A DNA stretch of 64,000 nucleotides from Protopterus annectens. Its lineage: Eukaryota; Chordata; Ceratodontiformes; Protopteridae. The stretch is from positions 1,867,944,439 through 1,868,008,438 of the forward strand of contig NC_056729.1 in the NCBI RefSeq assembly GCF_019279795.1. Direction: 5' to 3'. Below the pieces are notes generated by a model. It saw only the letters and a list, made by a program, of their open reading frames with translations. It ran no database searches and had not been told where the DNA came from. Both the position numbers and the translations under genes were made by a program. This document shows positions 35,601 through 47,240 of this stretch, in pieces (the stretch's first letter is position 1; each line of letters begins with the position of its first letter).

Positions 35601-36709
35601 ATCATCATCATCCACATGTCCCAAATTTCCTTTTTTAATATCTCTCATAACACCTCCATGTTCGCTTATGATCATTTGCGTGGTTTCCACCCGTTTTTTT
35701 GATTCGATAAAAAATCTTTTTTAGGTCTAGCTCCCATTTGATGATAGTCATTAGTTTCCGTGGACTGGCCTTGATTTTTAAGTCTGTTGGACCTCCGTAA
35801 GCACTCATCCATTTCGCCATCATCCTGCATACGGGTAACACGAACGTCTTCATGCTCATTACCGGAAATGACATCAATTTGATCATCACTGTTGTACTCT
35901 CGCTCCCTTTGTTTAACATTACCATGACTACTCTCAACAGTCTTAGATTTAGGGTAGATGAGTCCCAATTCATATCTGTTGATGTCCCTATCAATTTTGT
36001 TATTCTTCTTGTGAAAAATATTATCGCAACTCAGTTCAACATCTTTAATAATGTGTGTGTAATTGATGTAATATCGATCGAATAATAAATCCTTACTGAT
36101 GTTACTGTTTAATTCTTCCAACTCTTGGGTTAACTTTTCTATTCTGATGTTATTGAACTTAACCATAATGTCCATCAATTTCAGGCCGCAATTGTTAAAA
36201 AACTCATGTAATTCTTTCAACATATCATCATTTGTCTCACATCCGTTCGGATATTTCCACATACGTAAGCCTTTCGGCACCATACCCAACTCACTGTTCC
36301 TAGTGAGATAACTGTTTTCTAATTGAGTTCTTTTTAATTTAAAAAGCTTCATCTCGAAACTTTTAAGCATGTCTTTCATGGATTTAATATCTTTATTCAC
36401 AACTGCGCCTTTGGTTATTTTACCATCTCTAAAAGAATAACCATTATTTTTTCATATCTCGTTACTACACATATCCTTCCTGTTTGAGTTGCTGTTAGTA
36501 ATGACTACTCCAGTAAAACCATCACCAGTAGAACCGGACCTCGGTGTAGCTTGCGTGAGTGGTAAGCCCAAGCTATCACCCGTATCCGTTGTGCCAGATA
36601 CATGTTCTTTATTTAATAGTTTGTGGATTAACACCGAATGTTCTTTTAGTTGTACCTGTATTTGCTGCAGCGCACTCACTACGTCAACTGTTGCACCCTC
36701 GTTATCCAT
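32643..36709 (-). pseudogene. PLE-4 protein: long N-terminal extension, RT and GIY-YIG
   Basis: A reading of about 1355 codons in one frame apart from one shift near 35693 (in an A run on the coding strand), and in-frame stops at about 36452 (TGA), 35103 (TAA), 33777 (TAA) and 32922 (TGA). Order: N-terminal part (36452-36709, coiled-coil-like); 35672-36400 with 'MVPKGLRMWKYPNG' and a second helix region; an acidic, Asn-rich stretch (35103-35690); RT (33777-35099: 'KGFNFVPCNKGNLV', 'MKPDKGNGVVI', 'FGIPKIHKG', 'ITVDVCNLFTSIPQD', 'GVAMGAACAPIYANLIM', 'TRYLDDIFIVWD'); linker with 'CGRCSICPHIY' (32922-33767); GIY-YIG across the 32922 stop ('FYVRKTS' then 'REHLSDIQNL'). The Gly of YVG is Arg here. 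It is longer than a typical PLE protein. Confidence 0.85.
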
Positions 36710-36743
36710 GTAAACTCAGAACCAAGGCACAAACAACGAACAA

Positions 36744-37555
36744 CTACTGGAACCCAACGAGGATGTGCAGGCAACCAGGAATTGTCGCCAACAACCAAAC
36801 CAGCATACAACCCGATGTATATAAAGAATGTAAAATCCAAAGGTGAAATAATCCAAATTCTGTTTATTGCGACAACAACAACGAACATTACCTAGGTTTC
36901 GTTCAAAAACGAACTTCTTCAGATAAACATCCTTGGTAAAGCACCTTCCTTAAATACAATGCTTTACATTTAATTGCTTCCAATTAGCCCACATTTAATC
37001 ACATTGTTTTAATCAGCTGTAATTAAAAACCAAAGGTGCTGTACGCATATAAAAATAAACTGTATTCTTTGTAATGCGTACTAAATAACTTCATCATAAC
37101 CCAACACCCCAACGAAACTACTTATCATACACACTATATAAAAATAATAATAATGAATATAATAATGAATATGATAAATAATAAATATAAAGATCTATCC
37201 CCCTACAAATACATGATTTAACAATAATACATAAAAATATATATAAATATATATATAAAAATGTATAAAAAGTGAAGTAAATAAATATTCCAATGACTAA
37301 TAATGTACAAATAATTTCCTATTGGATCTCATACATAATGCGCACATAAATTCTCATCCATTGGGTTGTAACATATATATTAAAATAATTATAAAATGAG
37401 CATGTGCATAAATGACCTATATATAAAAACAAAACCCAAAATATTTCAAAATCATTCCACATTATCAAGCTGATGTACAAATGAATAAATAAATATATAC
37501 GGTATTAAATACAACATTGTCCCAACTCAAACTATTTCCCTTTAATCATATTATT
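36744..37555 (-). repeat. PLE-4 terminal repeat, 5' copy
   Basis: 812 bp, direct repeat of 31855-32666. Confidence 0.92.
36897..36922 (-). ncRNA. Hammerhead ribozyme core, PLE-4 5' repeat
   Basis: Same sequence as 32008-32033. Two ribozymes flanking the body could cut the RNA into a defined unit. Confidence 0.8.
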
Positions 37556-37567
37556 ATTATTATTATT
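37549..37567. repeat. (ATT)n microsatellite
   Basis: Run of ATT units at the right edge of PLE-4. Confidence 0.9.
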
Positions 37568-37604
37568 ATTATTATGTATAAAATTATTATTTTATACATT
37601 TTTA

Positions 37605-38290
37605 GCCTAACACAGATAAATGATTGATGCCGCAGCCATAGCTTAAAACTTAATGGTAAAAAATGCATTATAGTACCTTTTGGGAAGCTGGCCACCCTAG
37701 GTCACTTTGCCATCAATAAAACACACCTAAACATTGATTCAGTAGTCAGGGATTTGGGAACTCATGTAGATAGTAAGCTAGCCTTCAACCAACATGTGTA
37801 TAAGGTAGCAAGAAAAACCTTCTATGTTGCTCAACTTATAAGTAAGGGCATAGCATCTTGGTCCATAGAGGTCAAAGTACCACTGTGCTTGGTCCTCATC
37901 AGATCTATCATGCACCCATCAGTATGTACCTGATCAGACACATGCAGCAACTGAAATGTACACAAAGGTTCATAGCAAGTAGAATCCATAAAGTAAATAC
38001 AAGCCATGTCTTTTTACTCGGTATCATACAGACTTCTGAGAGATAATCATTGCCTGGCAAGGCATTCCTGGTCCCTGTTTTGATGAGCCTTTTGCAAATC
38101 TGGAAAACAAACAACATCAAACCTGTTAGATCAAAAGACCTAAATTTTGCTTGTGACATAAATAGGACATGTTCGAGAGACAGATATGTTTCTCAGAGAA
38201 TTCCCATTCCCTGGAACAGGCTCCCTCACTCATGTGAAGCAGAGTTCCTCCCTAACCCTATTTAAGTGCAACTTGGACTAGTGGATGGGT
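37605..38290 (+). pseudogene. CR1-type LINE, reverse transcriptase C-terminal fragment
   Basis: Plus strand. Translation from about 37612 reads 'INDWCRSHSLKLNGKKC', then 'VPFGKLATLGHFAINKTHLN', 'VVRDLGTHVDSKLAFNQHV' and 'ARKTFYVAQLISKGIA', a string of blocks typical of the C-terminal RT region of CR1-group LINEs. Several stops and shifts follow. No 3' tail or endonuclease is nearby, so this is an old fragment. Confidence 0.65.
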
Positions 38291-39359
38291 AACTGGGAAT
38301 TCACCCCTGGCCTGGTGCCTTTGTCTCTGATGGTCAGAGGCAGTCAGTAAATCACCCCTATATAAATTAAATCTGGGGGTCACATTTAGGTTGCACGGCC
38401 AGGCTTAAAAGGGCCCTGGTGGTTGTTAGTCTGGTGTACATCTATGAACCTACATGGAAAATACTATCCTAAATAAAGTATTAACAGAGGAAAAAACAGG
38501 TAATGTGTCACTGTGTACACAAGCATTAAAAACCTTAAAATCCTTTTCTGCCCTATAAAAACACTTCCTGATACTTAACATTCACAAACAGTTTGGATAA
38601 ACAGTACACATTAAACCTAAAAATCTTTCACAAATCAAAAAATATAAGCTCTTTGCTCAAAATAGCAGTCTTGATAAGAAACTACCAATACTGAAAAACA
38701 ATGCTGCTTTTTAATGGGAAATACTTGTTTTTAGCCAGTAAGTAAAAACATTATTTTCTTAAAAGTGCAGCCAAATCAATGTGGAAGGGTTCCCCAAAGG
38801 AGATTTACTTGCCAGAAAATAAACTTGCCTGCCAACTGCTGTCTGTGGAACATCAGAGCTACATCCACTTGTGGTGACAAAAAGTACTGAATATTCCTTC
38901 ACTCTGACTACTGATTGTCCCCCACTGGGCTGCCCAGTGAGCTGACATTGAAAATGAAGGAGGGAGATGGTGCTTTGCGAAGCTGACTGTCTGTTGTATC
39001 CTGAGAAGAATACAGCCCATATAGCCTAAAGGCTGCTGCAAATAGTGTAACAAACATCCTATAATTCTTGTTTGCAGCACTTCTAGAAACCCCAAAATCA
39101 TCCCTCTTTTACTGTTTCACCTAGTAAACATCTCATTTCCAAAGTAAAGCTTTTGGTGTGTAATTTGCTGAGGTGTATCACAAATTTGTGACTATACAGC
39201 CTTCATCCCTGTTAAATCTTATTAGCTATATTAACATATACAACAGTGAGGGGAATATAATTCCAACCATCCAAACACAACCTTGTTTCCCATTTTTTGA
39301 ACACAGGGTATCACCGGAACAGTGCCAATCATCTAGAGCCAAGGTTCACATCACTGGGT
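38291..39359. other. Unassigned sequence
   Basis: No coding pattern, RNA gene or repeat that I recognise on either strand. Confidence 0.4.
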
Positions 39360-39615
39360 GGCTAGCCCTGCCATGGCTGTTCTTCCATACCACACACATG
39401 TACAATTGCACCTATGGCCAATTTAGTGTCCAGTCCACCTACTGCATGTCTTTGGAATGTCAGAGGAAACCAGGGAACCCATAGGAAAACCATGCAAACA
39501 CAGGTAGGACATGCAGACTCTGCACAGAATGCACTCCAGCCAAGAACTGAACTAAGTAACATCTTGCTGTGAGGCAACAACACTATCCACTGCACTAGTA
39601 TGCTGCCCAGTGAGT
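39360..39615 (-). mobile_element. Old tRNA-derived SINE (V-SINE/HE1-like)
   Basis: On the minus strand: GGGCAGCATACTAGTGCAG (tRNA head with box A-like part), GTTCAGTTCTTGG (degraded box B), then a conserved vertebrate SINE core recognisable by 'TCTGCATGTCC', 'GGTTTTCCTATGGG' and 'CATTCCAAAGACATGCAG'. This is the widespread vertebrate SINE whose core ends 'CCAAAGATGTGCAGGT'. Heavily mutated. Recognised from memory of the family, not by alignment. Confidence 0.65.
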
Positions 39616-40189
39616 AGGGCATAATTATGAAGCTTTAAATGTCAGGTTCTAGCATCACAGAGAGACAACTATTAAGGTGGATTATAATTTTCTTTCAACG
39701 GGTGTATTCACATGAAGCAGCTCAGTTTTGTAGTACAAGAAAAAAAGTTTGAGGATTCCAGAAATAATAAGAAAAGAAAGGGGACCATTCCAATAAATAC
39801 ATAAACTGTATACAAATGAAGAATTTTGAAGCCTAGCCTGGTAAGGTACAAATGTATTAATTTATGTTTGCTTTTACTGAGAGGTTAAAACAGTGATGTC
39901 TTCTTCAAAGATATATCTTGCATCATTATTGTGTGACGAAACTGGTGACATTCACTAATGACCACTCACTGACAAAGTAACAAGAACAAAAAGGTTATAA
40001 ACCCCCAACATGCTTCACTGAAGAGTACTTTGGGACCTGCCCTGCTTACAAAGGCAATATCTGTACATGCGTGTAGCCAGAGGTTTTGGTATTGTTAAAA
40101 ATTTGAGTGCTGACTTATAGAATTCAGTCCCTGACTCCCTATCCTAAGACAATTTGTGTTTCTGGAGACCATTCCTGGGATTCATTTAG
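39616..40189. other. Unassigned sequence
   Basis: AT-rich single-copy-looking sequence with no gene or repeat recognised. Confidence 0.4.
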
Positions 40190-40480
40190 CTAAAAGTTCA
40201 GAGCAGGAACAGTGTAGCCATTCCTGCACGGAACATGGCAGCTGAGCGATCCAGGAATGTTAGTTCCTGATGTGCACAATCCTTCCTACACTGTTCCTGC
40301 ACGGAGATTCATGCGGAATGCTAATTACCTCTTTTGCAGGTGAAAACCATGCAAATGAGGTAAAATAGCAATCCTACAAGCAGGCAGGTCTCCGTGCAGG
40401 AACAGTGTTATGTGCAGAACCGTATTCAACTAGTAGCCGAATACGTTTCTGCAAATAACAAAATGGAGCTCTGACAGCTC
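40190..40480. repeat. Inverted-repeat element, possible MITE
   Basis: CACTGTTCCTGCACGGAGA at about 40299 is matched by its reverse complement at about 40391-40410. A further partial copy lies at 40207-40234. An AACCGTATTC / GAATACG hairpin follows at about 40420-40453. Fits a fold-back DNA element; no transposase is present. Confidence 0.5.
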
Positions 40481-42000
40481 ATAGAAGAGCATGTATTAAG
40501 TATATTAGGCATGCCAATGGCTAACTATATAGCCATTGGCATTGTCATATTAATAAATATTATAAAAATAATTTTCTTTTTGCTGCCAATTCCAGCCGTT
40601 TAAGTGCAGTGCCACTAATGGGAGCGTTCCAAAAATTGTAAAAAAATAAAAAAAACAGGTTAAAATAAAAAAAAAAATCTGCATTTGGCCATTATAATCA
40701 ATGGTATGCAGAATGTAAACAACAGGAGGGAATACTGGTTGCTAAGAGGAAAGGCTGTGCTGTAGTGCAGTAACTATGGGCTAAAGCAGTGGGATATGTA
40801 AATGAGGGTAATGTAACTGAATCTCAGATTTCTTCCAAGTGCCACACTGCACATAACCACATATGTGGTAGAACATGATGGTGTAAGAACAGGGAGCATC
40901 ACACATGAAAGGGAGGGGAGGTGTCATGGTTCCTGTAAGCACATTGGAGCTCCACGCAAACAGGAGACGTGGAGCTAAGCTGAGTTCAGCAGGGGGATGT
41001 GCCTAATAAATGTGTCCTGTGTCCCTGCTGGACAGGGGCTCTGTGTGCTGACATGTTGTAACATGGCCTACACTCTCATCTGTGTGGGTGAGAAGGGCCT
41101 CAAGGCACATACCCTACTAATGTCATAACAACCTATCAACCTACACACAAGTGTGTGTGTGTCAGGGGTCAACAGATTACTCTTCACTGCTCTGCCATTG
41201 ATACTGTAAGTTACATTGCTATCCTGCTTATACTACACATATGATTGACATTTCTACCCAGTAGACTGCACTCAATACCCACACACATACCCACAAGCCT
41301 GTGACAGCAACACATCTGGACAAGGTCATAAGTGAAAGTGGGACGAAGGCAACATGATAGGCATGTGTACTGAATACTGCCCTACATACTGAGGAAGCTG
41401 GTAGGGTAAGGTGTCTTGCATTCCCAGGACTTGTCATCAGGTGAGGAACTTTGATACAGTAATGCCTGTCCTTAGGTTGTAATGTCAGTCTTCAAGTATA
41501 TGCAATTAACTTGTTATAATAATACAAGTCTAAGTAGACTGCATGAAAGTGCTGGACAAGGCCCTGGATCATCTGACCAGAAATATAATGTTCAGAGGTA
41601 TGCCTACACCAGGATATCACCTGTTAGGTAGGAAGAACAACACACAAGCAGGGGATCCTTAGCCAGTACAGTACCAAGTTGCTGGACTGTTTATAAAGCT
41701 TCAGCAGTCAAGTGGCCATAACAACACCTGTAAACAGGCCTTATTGGGCAAGATTGTGCATAGTTTGGCTCATAATATTGTTGTGTGCATAATACGTCTT
41801 GTAATCCTCTCGTAAAGCACTGTGATGATCTTAGGATGTCTGTCAGTAGGGAATGACAGAATACATTGCAGAGTCAGACCTCACATATATCAGAAAACAT
41901 GTTTGCTAAAACAAACCCAGTACCTGTAGGGCAGTTCTGTTCACTTTTGGGAGTTATGGTTGTAGCACACAAAACCCCAGACTGGACTACAAGTATCTAG
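40481..42000. other. Unassigned sequence with one transposon-end-like motif
   Basis: No gene recognised. 41309-41345 resembles the subterminal sequence of the Tc1-like family seen at 42120-42165 ('ATCTGGACAAGG...AGTGGGAC'). Confidence 0.4.
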
Positions 42001-42029
42001 GGAATGGAGTCCAACAATCACTATGAAAG

Positions 42030-42660
42030 GTCTTATTAAGCATGCTCCTACACTTAGAAAATCACAGTCCATGTGTACACTCACTATGGAGGGTCATACC
42101 TCTCAACCTCTTAGAGCATGAAATCTGGACAAAGCCATAAATAACAGTGGGACAAAACCCAGAAATAGATACAATTTTTAAATATTGATCTTACAAACTT
42201 AGAAAGTTGATAGAACAGCAGGTTTTGCATAAGCATGAATTTTCTGAAGGATATGAAGTCTGAAATTCAAATGTCTGTCATTATTTTTGAACTTCAACCT
42301 TTAGTGATTTATCACTAATTTGCCAGAGAATCCCAATTTTATGAAAAATGGACCAACAATATGAGGCCAAAATCTGGACATTCTGTGAAAATCTGTACAG
42401 TTGAGAGGTATGTGGAGGGTCATACTGGCCATGTTCCCACAGTTAGAGAATCATAGCCCATGTGTACACTCACTATGGAGGGTCAAACTGGCCATGCTCC
42501 TACCCTCAGAGAATCACAGCCCATGTGTATACTCACTATGGAGGGTCATACTGGGCATGCTCCTACACTCAGAGAATCACAGACCATGTGTACACTCAGT
42601 ATGGAGGGTCACACTGGGCATGTTCCTACACTTAGATAATCATAGCCTATGTGTAAACCC
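42030..42660. repeat. 62-63-bp minisatellite interrupted by a small transposon
   Basis: Units carrying TATGGAGGGTCATACTGG...CATGTGTACACTCAC occur at about 42412, 42475, 42537 and 42600, with part of one more at 42040-42096 left of the inserted element. The long frame through the array is a by-product of a unit length divisible by three in places. Confidence 0.85.
42097..42410. mobile_element. 314-bp Tc1/mariner-like non-autonomous element
   Basis: Ends TACCTCTCAAC and GTTGAGAGGTA are exact inverted copies. TA at each edge fits the TA target of Tc1/mariner. It interrupts the minisatellite. The subterminal sequence 'GAAATCTGGACAAAGCC' resembles the right end of the larger element at 47621-49551 (minus strand). 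Confidence 0.7.
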
Positions 42661-43278
42661 AGATCACCTTCGGCAACTCTATTTTGCCTCTATGTCACTA
42701 AACACAGACAGCTATGTACAGCTGACATGTCTCTCCCAAACCCTATCACACAGCCATACTGTCAGCTACCTGCACATGGTCTATATCTCATAGGTCTGCA
42801 ACTGGTGAGTGTGATACACATGCATATGTAAAGGCAACACATACACATATATCATTCATACAGTGGCAGCGATAGGTGGAAGGAGAGAGAGAGAACAGTG
42901 AGGGATAGAGGGGCTTACACACACACAGTCATAGACAGATACAGGCACACTGAAAGGCATAGAGTGCCACCCTGCTGCAGACAATTGCACCTTGTGTTAC
43001 TACTGCCATACCCCACTATGAAGGTGAGCCCCATTGCCTAGCCAATCTGACATCACCTACTGTTGCGTGTGTGTGTTTGCAGGTGATAGTATCTTGAAAC
43101 CTTGGCCAACAGTACAACACTGGCCATTGCCAAACTTTGCAGTGCCTTCTGATGACACTCACCTTAGAAGTCAATTCAGTCCCTCAGTAACCCAGTAAGC
43201 TGCATGGTGCATGTAACTGAGTAACACTGTAGTACAGATAACTAGATAGGTAGGTGTTCTAATCCTAGCACTAACTTG

Positions 43279-43303
43279 TGCATGTGTGTGTGTGTGTGTG
43301 TGT
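43279..43303. repeat. (TG)n microsatellite
   Basis: TG dinucleotide run in unit 1 of the array. Confidence 0.9.
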
Positions 43304-43593
43304 TTGTAAGAGAGAGACAAAACCATACCTCCTGCATAGCTGTTTTGAAAATAACATTTTGAGGGCTGTGGAGGGCAGTATTGTACCCATGTCCTCAGTT
43401 TACAAGGCTGTGTGATGATACTCACTTTAGAAGTGACCTCAGAGCATGAGTAGCCCAGCAAGCTCTGTGGTGCGTGTAGTAACTGTGTAATATTGTAGTA
43501 CAAGTAACTAGATAGGTAGGGTTCTAATCCCAGCACTGACTTCTGTGTGTCCTTGTGAGTAAGAGAGTAATCCCAGCACTGACTACTGTGTGT

Positions 43594-43638
43594 ATTTGTG
43601 TGTGTGTGTGAGAGAGAGAGTGAGAGAGAGAGAGAGAA
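43594..43638. repeat. (TG)n(AG)n microsatellite
   Basis: TG run followed by an AG/TGAG run in unit 2 of the array. Confidence 0.9.
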
Positions 43639-43879
43639 AAGCATATTTTATGCATAGGTTTTTGAAAATAACAATGTTCAGGCCTGTGGAGGGCATTATA
43701 GTACCCATGTCTTCAGTTTACACAGCTGTTTGATGACACTCACTTTAGAAGTTACCTCAGACTGTGAGTAGCCCAGCAAGCTCTGTGGCACATGTAGTAA
43801 CTGTGTAATACTGTAATACAAGTAACTAGATAGGTAAGGTTCTATCCCAGTACTGGCAACTGAGTGTATTTGTTTGTGA

Positions 43880-44300
43880 ATGAGAGAGAGACAAAAGCTA
43901 CATAAGGTACATAAGGAAAGCTGGTGGTGGAATGCAGAAGTCCAGGAAGTCATCAAAAGAAAGAAGGAGTGCAGGAAGAAGGCAGACCAGGCTACGAAGG
44001 ACTACTGGTTGGCTAACAAAGAGGCTAAGAAAGAAGTTGCAATAGCAAAGAATAGGGCATCAGAGGCATTGTACCAACTTCTGGAAAGTGACTCAGTAAG
44101 GGGCACAAAGAAACTATATCAGGTTGCAAGGTAAAGAGAGAAAGATAAAGAAGATAGTCAGATACTCTTCATAAGAGATGCCAGCAACAACCTGCTCACC
44201 AGTGCAGAGGGCATCAAAGGCAGATGGAAAGAGTATTTCCAGCAGCTTCTGAATGAAGAAAAACCCACAGAAGCTGTACTACCACAGAAACAGCCTAGTT
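43880..44300 (+). pseudogene. RTE-clade LINE fragment (endonuclease-RT linker)
   Basis: Plus strand. The 84-codon frame reads 'WWWNAEVQEVIKRKKECRKK' and 'YWLANKEAKKEVAIAKNRA'. After a stop at 44132 it goes on with 'IKGRWKEYFQQLLNEEKP'. This is the region between endonuclease and reverse transcriptase in RTE/BovB-type LINEs. It sits inside unit 3 of the tandem array, replacing about 18 bp. Confidence 0.75.
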
Positions 44301-44520
44301 GTTTTGAAAATAACATTTTGAGGGCTTTGGAGGGCAGTATAGTACCCATGTCCTTAGTTTAAATATTTACAAGGCTGTGTGATGACACTCACTTTAGAAG
44401 TCACCTCAGACTGTGAGTAGCCCAGCAAGCTCTGTGGTGCATGTAGTAACTGTATAATACTGTAGTACAAGTAACTAGATAGGTAGGGTTCTAATCTCAG
44501 TAGTGGCAACTGTTAGTGTG

Positions 44521-46405
44521 TGTTGTGCTTAAGAATCATATCCTCTGTGGGTTATACCATTTTTATGTGCATCCCATCCACACTTTTTACCACCTCCCAA
44601 TGGCATTACTTTAGTTAGCATCATACTGACATTTGCCTCACATGCACCATGTTACACCATTGCACAGGCCATTGCAGTTATCTGTACAGATGTGTACAGA
44701 ATATTTGGTTGTTTGCAACCCATATGTGTCTATGTCCCCTATCAATGGCCATGCATGTGATATTGTTGGCAAAAGGTCACAGTTAGTTTACCCACACACA
44801 TGCTAGCATCAGATATCATACATGATGGAAACTTCATGGTGATACAATGTTACCCTATCACTTGTCCAGGCTTGTAGGAGCAATACATAACCACAGTCGC
44901 TATTCCTGGTGAGTTATGTCACTATCCATAAAGGCTGTCACAACATTATGTGTTGTAAGAGGTAGTGGGTTATGTCCCATGCACATAATGTATGTGGACC
45001 ATGTCATGTGTATGTAACAGTATAGTATACTAAAGTGGTTGTCTTGGTTTAAGAATCCGTCTATTGGAAACTGTGTTTCTGTTACTGTATGCACATCCCC
45101 AGTGTCAGTCATTACTGTGTCTATGCAAAGGATATCCCATTTTGTCTACCTCTTCCACCCTGTGAACTGCAGAATACATACCACAAACCTATCATACACA
45201 GTGCCATGCACCCCCTTATACTGCATCAGGCTTGAGTGTATTGGAAAGAAATGGCAGGGCCAACAGGTGCTCACATGTGCATCTGTTGTGATCAATAATT
45301 TGGCTAAGCTGGTGAGGGACCTACTGACAGTACTCCAAAACCTGTTCCACATGTATGGGCCTGCCTGCGTTACTACACCTGTCTGTGACAAGGGGTATGT
45401 ATGGCAGGTCACACTATCTGACAACAGTGTTCATCACACACTGTTACATCCATGCACACCTGGTAAACATACATACATATAAAACTGTACCCTGGCTACA
45501 AAATGGTCAGTGCATGTCCACTCTGTCACAGTCCATAATGGTATTGTCTGCAGGGTCACAGGCTGCAGATACACAGACACCTGGAACACAAACAGAATAC
45601 AGCATGTCAGACTACATTCAGGCACTGGTACTAACAGCAATAATGCATCATGGCTAATAAGGTAAATACACCTCTGTGTGTACCCATAACAAATGCAAGC
45701 AGACAGCACTTTAAACAAAATTACATATGTACAGTGTAAAGTATTCACCCTGTGCATCAGACCCATATTAGCTTGTTCCTGCATTGATGGTATGGATGAC
45801 AGAGATGTGGCACAGGTATCATCATATGCACAGGGTGTGGTGTGCCAGAGGCCTAGGCTGGGCCATATGGTTGACATCCATGTGTGTGTGTTCATAGTGG
45901 TATTTTATAAATGGGCTGTGTAGAGGTGCTGTGTGTGTCTGCAGGTGACTCTCCTGTGATAAAGATAAGTGCGTGGGTATGTATGCACACATTCACGTCA
46001 TGTGGCTGCCCTACACAGGGGTATGTTTGACAGCTGTGGACCATACAAAGTAGGGTGTCCAGTTCATCATCTCTGGCCATGGACACATGAACTGGTCCTG
46101 ACAGGGGTCTTACTGGCACCACCAGGCCCAAGGCCAGATGCAGTACTGCTTCCTGATGGTGACTGATGGGCCACGTCCTAATGGCCTGTTGCTGTGTGCT
46201 GTGGACAGCAACCCCCCTTCAATAGTGCTGGTGTCACTGCCACTACAGGAGTGTGAAGGTGCATGGCCCGATAGACTCTCAGCTGATGTTGCTGCTGATC
46301 TACATCCACGTGGCCAACGCCCATCTCCTGCCACATGGTCTAGCAGAGATGTAGCAAAACACAATGCTATGCACGTAGGGTATGCATGGCCCGAATATAC
46401 CAAAA
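44521..46405. other. Unassigned TG/CA-rich sequence
   Basis: Short frames on both strands but no protein pattern that I can name. No RNA gene seen. Confidence 0.4.
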
Positions 46406-46652
46406 CAACAACAATTGGCCAGCATTGATGTGAGCCTAGGCACTGGAAATAAAAAAACACTCAAAAAAGCTAAATGGAATACATAGCTTTTTATTTGCAA
46501 ACTGGTTTCAGTTTCTATGTAGACTTTTTTCACTGATGAAGGCGCTTTAGCCGAAACCGGTTTGCAAATAAAAAGCTATGTATTCCATTTAGCTTTTTTG
46601 AGTGTTTTTTATTTCCAGTGCCTAGGTTCATGTCAGTGCTGGCCAATTGTTG
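46406..46652 (+). repeat. Palindrome with about 100-bp arms around a hammerhead
   Basis: Left arm 46406-46510 and right arm 46553-46652 are inverted copies with a few mismatches. The 42-bp centre holds a hammerhead core. The arms include AGCTAAATGGAATACATAGC and CCTAGGCACTGGAAATAA. It resembles a PLE terminal repeat joined head to head, or a fold-back element. Confidence 0.8.
46533..46557 (+). ncRNA. Hammerhead ribozyme core in the palindrome
   Basis: CTGATGA, stem II GGC-GCTTTA-GCC, then GAAAC. Stem III can form between GCAAACTGGT (46497-46506) and ACCGGTTTGC (46556-46565). Stem I pairing is weak. Core bases intact. Confidence 0.8.
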
Positions 46653-46659
46653 CTGATCT

Positions 46660-47240
46660 AGCACAGATGTGACATGGTCGAGGATTGCCAAGGTCTCACC
46701 CCACCATCTATCCTTGACATCAGTTTGTTGGCATGTGGCCTCAACAAGGTCACATGTCACCACGTAAACCAGGAATACCTGCATCCAACACCCTGAGTAT
46801 TTGTCTGATGTTGCATTCACTACATGCCTGTGCATCCACCACAGCCCAGAACATCTGTCTGGTGACACCTGCTGTGGCACTTACAACAGTGGCTCAATGA
46901 GCAGCAGTCTTCCTGCGAGTACTCCTGTCCATCTGCCTGTGTGGGACCTCGCAAGCACTCTGGCTATGGTCAGTGTGTACACTCACACCTGCCATAGTCT
47001 CCACACTAGCCTGCTCCATGTCACCACCTGACAACTGTCCAACATCCGTGGGCACTGGGGACAGGGCATTATTACTGTGTGCAGTGACAGTGTGTATGGG
47101 TGAGGGATGCCAACCTATGGCACAGATTCAGCCCCTGACATTACCACCTGTGCCTGTATATCAGCATCATCATTGGCAGGGTCTGTGGACACACTGTCAT
47201 CAGATACTGAGTGGGAGGTACTGGGACCACCATGACCACC
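46660..47240 (-). other. Possible decayed exon region
   Basis: Minus strand. An acceptor-like TTCTTTTCCACATAG ends at about 47241, and the following frame reads 'PSTSHSVSDDSVSTDPAND', protein-like in composition. Nothing nameable further left. It could pair with the donor at 50604. Weak evidence. Confidence 0.3.

Larger units (their letters stand above)
31855..37555 (-). mobile_element. Penelope-like element PLE-4, complete with direct terminal repeats
   Basis: Two direct repeats of 812 bp (31855-32666 and 36744-37555) enclose a minus-strand coding region. Both repeats hold a hammerhead core. The left repeat overlaps the last eight codons and the stop of the protein. This is the arrangement known for Penelope terminal repeats. 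The right end runs into an (ATT)n microsatellite. Confidence 0.9.
43140..44520 (+). repeat. Tandem array of a 260-310-bp unit with tRNA-like box B
   Basis: Units start at about 43140, 43409, 43719 and 44369. Each contains GTAGCCCAGCAAGCTCTGTGG and GGTTCTAATCCCAGCACTG; the latter fits a Pol III box B. Unit 3 is enlarged by an RTE insertion (about 43880-44300). Could be a SINE-derived tandem repeat. Confidence 0.75.

Noticed and set aside
35139-36895. Plus-strand frames opposite PLE-4
   Set aside because: Antisense shadows of the PLE-4 protein.
42401-42793. 130-codon plus-strand frame with repeated segments
   Set aside because: It is the 62-bp minisatellite read through, not a repeat protein.
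45039-46533. Several 75-150-codon frames on both strands at 45-46.5 kb
   Set aside because: Composition follows TG/CA bias, frames overlap on both strands and no family motif is visible.
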